From contig JAUXEE010000142.1 in assembly GCA_030618065.1 (NCBI GenBank), positions 1 through 6,026 on the forward strand: a DNA stretch of 6,026 nt. Reading direction: 5' to 3'. The position numbers and the translations under genes are program-made. Source of the stretch: Gemmatimonadota bacterium (GTDB lineage: Bacteria; Gemmatimonadota; Gemmatimonadetes; Longimicrobiales; Gaopeijiaceae). Shown here piece after piece: positions 4,898-6,026 of this stretch. Each line of letters opens with the position of its first letter. The stretch's first letter is position 1. The notes beneath the pieces were generated by a model. The model ran no database searches, was not told where the DNA came from, and saw only the letters and a list, made by a program, of their open reading frames with translations.

Positions 4898-6026
4898 TTA
4901 AGGGAGAATCACTCCCCTGAGAACCATCCGTGGTACGTAGAAATCCTCAATGCTTCCAATTCCAAGCTGGCCAGAAGAGTTGGAGCCCCAGCAATAGGTT
5001 TCCCCAACCATCGTAATGGCGCAGCTGTGGATGCCCTGGGTCCGGACCGAGCTCCAGTCGTATGCCGGAAGGACGACCGCGGGAGTGGGCGCACCGAAGG
5101 GCCCCAAGCCGATGAACCTACCCTGGCCCCAACAGTAGAGCTTGTTGTTCACGTCCACCCCGCAGGAGTGGACCTGGCCGGCGGCGATATCCTTCCACTG
5201 GTGTCCCCCCACGACCTTCACCGGGCTGGTCTGGTCGGCGGTGGAGCCGTTCCCGAGCTGGCTCACCCCGCCCCATCCCCAACAGAACGCCTCACCGGCG
5301 GTGGAGATTCCACAGGTGTGGAACCGACCTGCCGAGATTTTGGTCCAACTGACACCCCCTGCCACCTGGACAGGGGCCCCCTGGTCCACGATTCCGCCAT
5401 CCCCTAGCCGCCCGAACTCTCCCTGGCCCCAGCAGTAGGCGTCCCCGTCCGGAGTGAGGCCACAGGTATGGAAGTGGCCGGCCGACAGCTGAGTCCAGGA
5501 GAAACCGCCACTGACGACTGTGGGGACATTGGTCGGATCAAGGGCGCCGTTCCCGAGGCGGCCCTCCTCCTCGTCACCCCAACACCACCCCGTACCATCG
5601 GCCTTGCGAGCACAGTTGTGATATGCCCCGGCGGTGAGGGCTTCCCATGGCCCCCCGGCGACCATGGTGGGATCGGGAACCGAGGTGGTCGAATCCCCGG
5701 GTTGTCCGGTCTGGTAGCCCAGGCCCCAGCAGTAAGCCTGCCCCCCCGTCGTCAAGCCACAGGTGTGGAGTTCACCCCCCCCGATCTGGCTAAAGCTGAG
5801 AGCGGACGGGAGGGCCTTTGGAGACTCCACCGGCAGCGTATCTTCGGTCGCAAGCTGAAACTGGTCGTTGTGCCCCCAGCAGTATGCCGCCCAGCTGTTG
5901 TCGATGGCGCACGTATGGTAGAACCCGGGCTCTACCATGGTGAACGGCCAGGGATCCAGCACCCCGGTGGCTTCTGCAGTCAGGTGCAGGTCGGAATCGA
6001 TGTCGGTCCGAACCACAGTGATCTCC
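4898..6026 (-). CDS. RCC1-repeat beta-propeller protein (partial, N-terminus outside window)
   Basis: The frame runs without a stop from the window edge to TAA at 4898-4900, giving 375 visible residues. The GTG at 6014-6016 is only an internal valine. After a short leader (about 25 residues with ITVVRTDIDSDL, possibly the end of an Ig-like or PEGA-like domain) come seven RCC1-type repeats of about 50 residues. Each has the pattern W-x-x-(I/L)-x-A-G-x-x-H-(T/S)-C-(G/A), 10 residues, then Y-C-W-G, and often G-x-L-G-(D/N)-G. Seven blades make one complete propeller. Each blade carries two cysteines exactly 10 apart, 14 in all, which suggests a disulfide in every blade and therefore an extracytoplasmic location. 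Bacterial proteins of this kind are annotated as alpha-tubulin-suppressor-like or RCC1-domain proteins, and their ligand is usually unknown. Any signal peptide lies beyond the window. Confidence 0.9.
   Translation of the reverse strand, partial: EITVVRTDIDSDLHLTAEATGVLDPWPFTMVEPGFYHTCAIDNSWAAYCWGHNDQFQLATEDTLPVESPKALPSALSFSQIGGGELHTCGLTTGGQAYCWGLGYQTGQPGDSTTSVPDPTMVAGGPWEALTAGAYHNCARKADGTGWCWGDEEEGRLGNGALDPTNVPTVVSGGFSWTQLSAGHFHTCGLTPDGDAYCWGQGEFGRLGDGGIVDQGAPVQVAGGVSWTKISAGRFHTCGISTAGEAFCWGWGGVSQLGNGSTADQTSPVKVVGGHQWKDIAAGQVHSCGVDVNNKLYCWGQGRFIGLGPFGAPTPAVVLPAYDWSSVRTQGIHSCAITMVGETYCWGSNSSGQLGIGSIEDFYVPRMVLRGVILP
4915..5960 (-). repeat. Seven tandem RCC1 units of about 150 bp within the propeller gene
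   Basis: The codons for the Tyr/Phe/Trp-Cys-Trp-Gly motif recur (as CCCCA-(G/A)-CA on the plus strand) near 4986, 5127, 5277, 5427, 5577, 5724 and 5875. Three consecutive intervals are exactly 150 bp, and the others range from about 141 to 151. The protein-level repeat is clear. DNA identity between units is only moderate, so the duplications are old. Confidence 0.85.

Noticed and set aside
4578..4901. A 107-codon plus-strand frame opposite the small membrane protein
   Set aside because: It is highly charged and repetitive in Glu, Gly and Arg, with no motif. The minus-strand frame has two clean membrane helices and is the better gene.

Overview
The window is high-GC bacterial DNA. It has compact genes with strong Shine-Dalgarno sites, a Tat-exported molybdenum hydroxylase, and a secreted-type RCC1 repeat protein with CWG/cysteine blades. 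That mix is common in Gemmatimonadota and related soil or marine lineages, but nothing here is a taxonomic marker, so the lineage is only a guess. Most genes look like ordinary chromosomal genes. I see no tRNA, rRNA, CRISPR array, insertion sequence or phage gene.

Plus strand, 1-2804: a possible C-terminal tail of an upstream gene (1-126) is followed by a terminator-like hairpin (137-166). Next comes a two-gene unit overlapping at TGATG. It encodes a small [2Fe-2S] subunit (232-693) and a large molybdopterin subunit with a twin-arginine signal (693-2804), of the isoquinoline 1-oxidoreductase (IorA/IorB) type within the xanthine oxidase family. Together they should form a heterodimeric periplasmic or envelope hydroxylase or aldehyde oxidoreductase. 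Electrons would pass from the Mo centre through two [2Fe-2S] clusters to a partner not visible here.

Centre, 2836-2867: a perfect 14-bp hairpin separates this unit from a convergent carbamate kinase gene (2868-3788, minus strand) and probably terminates transcription from both sides.

Minus strand, 6026 down to 2868: from upstream to downstream there is the 3' part of an RCC1-type seven-bladed propeller protein (4898-6026, running off the window), a 71-residue two-helix membrane protein (4644-4859), a YtrA-type GntR repressor (4141-4524), a short one-helix ORF (3961-4116), and the carbamate kinase. The repressor gene has a TTGACA promoter element and an inverted repeat AGTGTG-N12-TACACT in front of its start, which fits autoregulation. 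YtrA-type regulators normally precede ABC exporter genes. Here an overlapping reading frame begins like an ABC ATPase (MTNAIEIRGL...) but collapses after about 18 residues, and a short membrane-helix ORF in another frame follows. I read this as a possible deletion scar of an ABC exporter operon, or as a regulator now paired with a tiny membrane protein. This is the least ordinary part of the window. I do not see a clear new multi-gene system.
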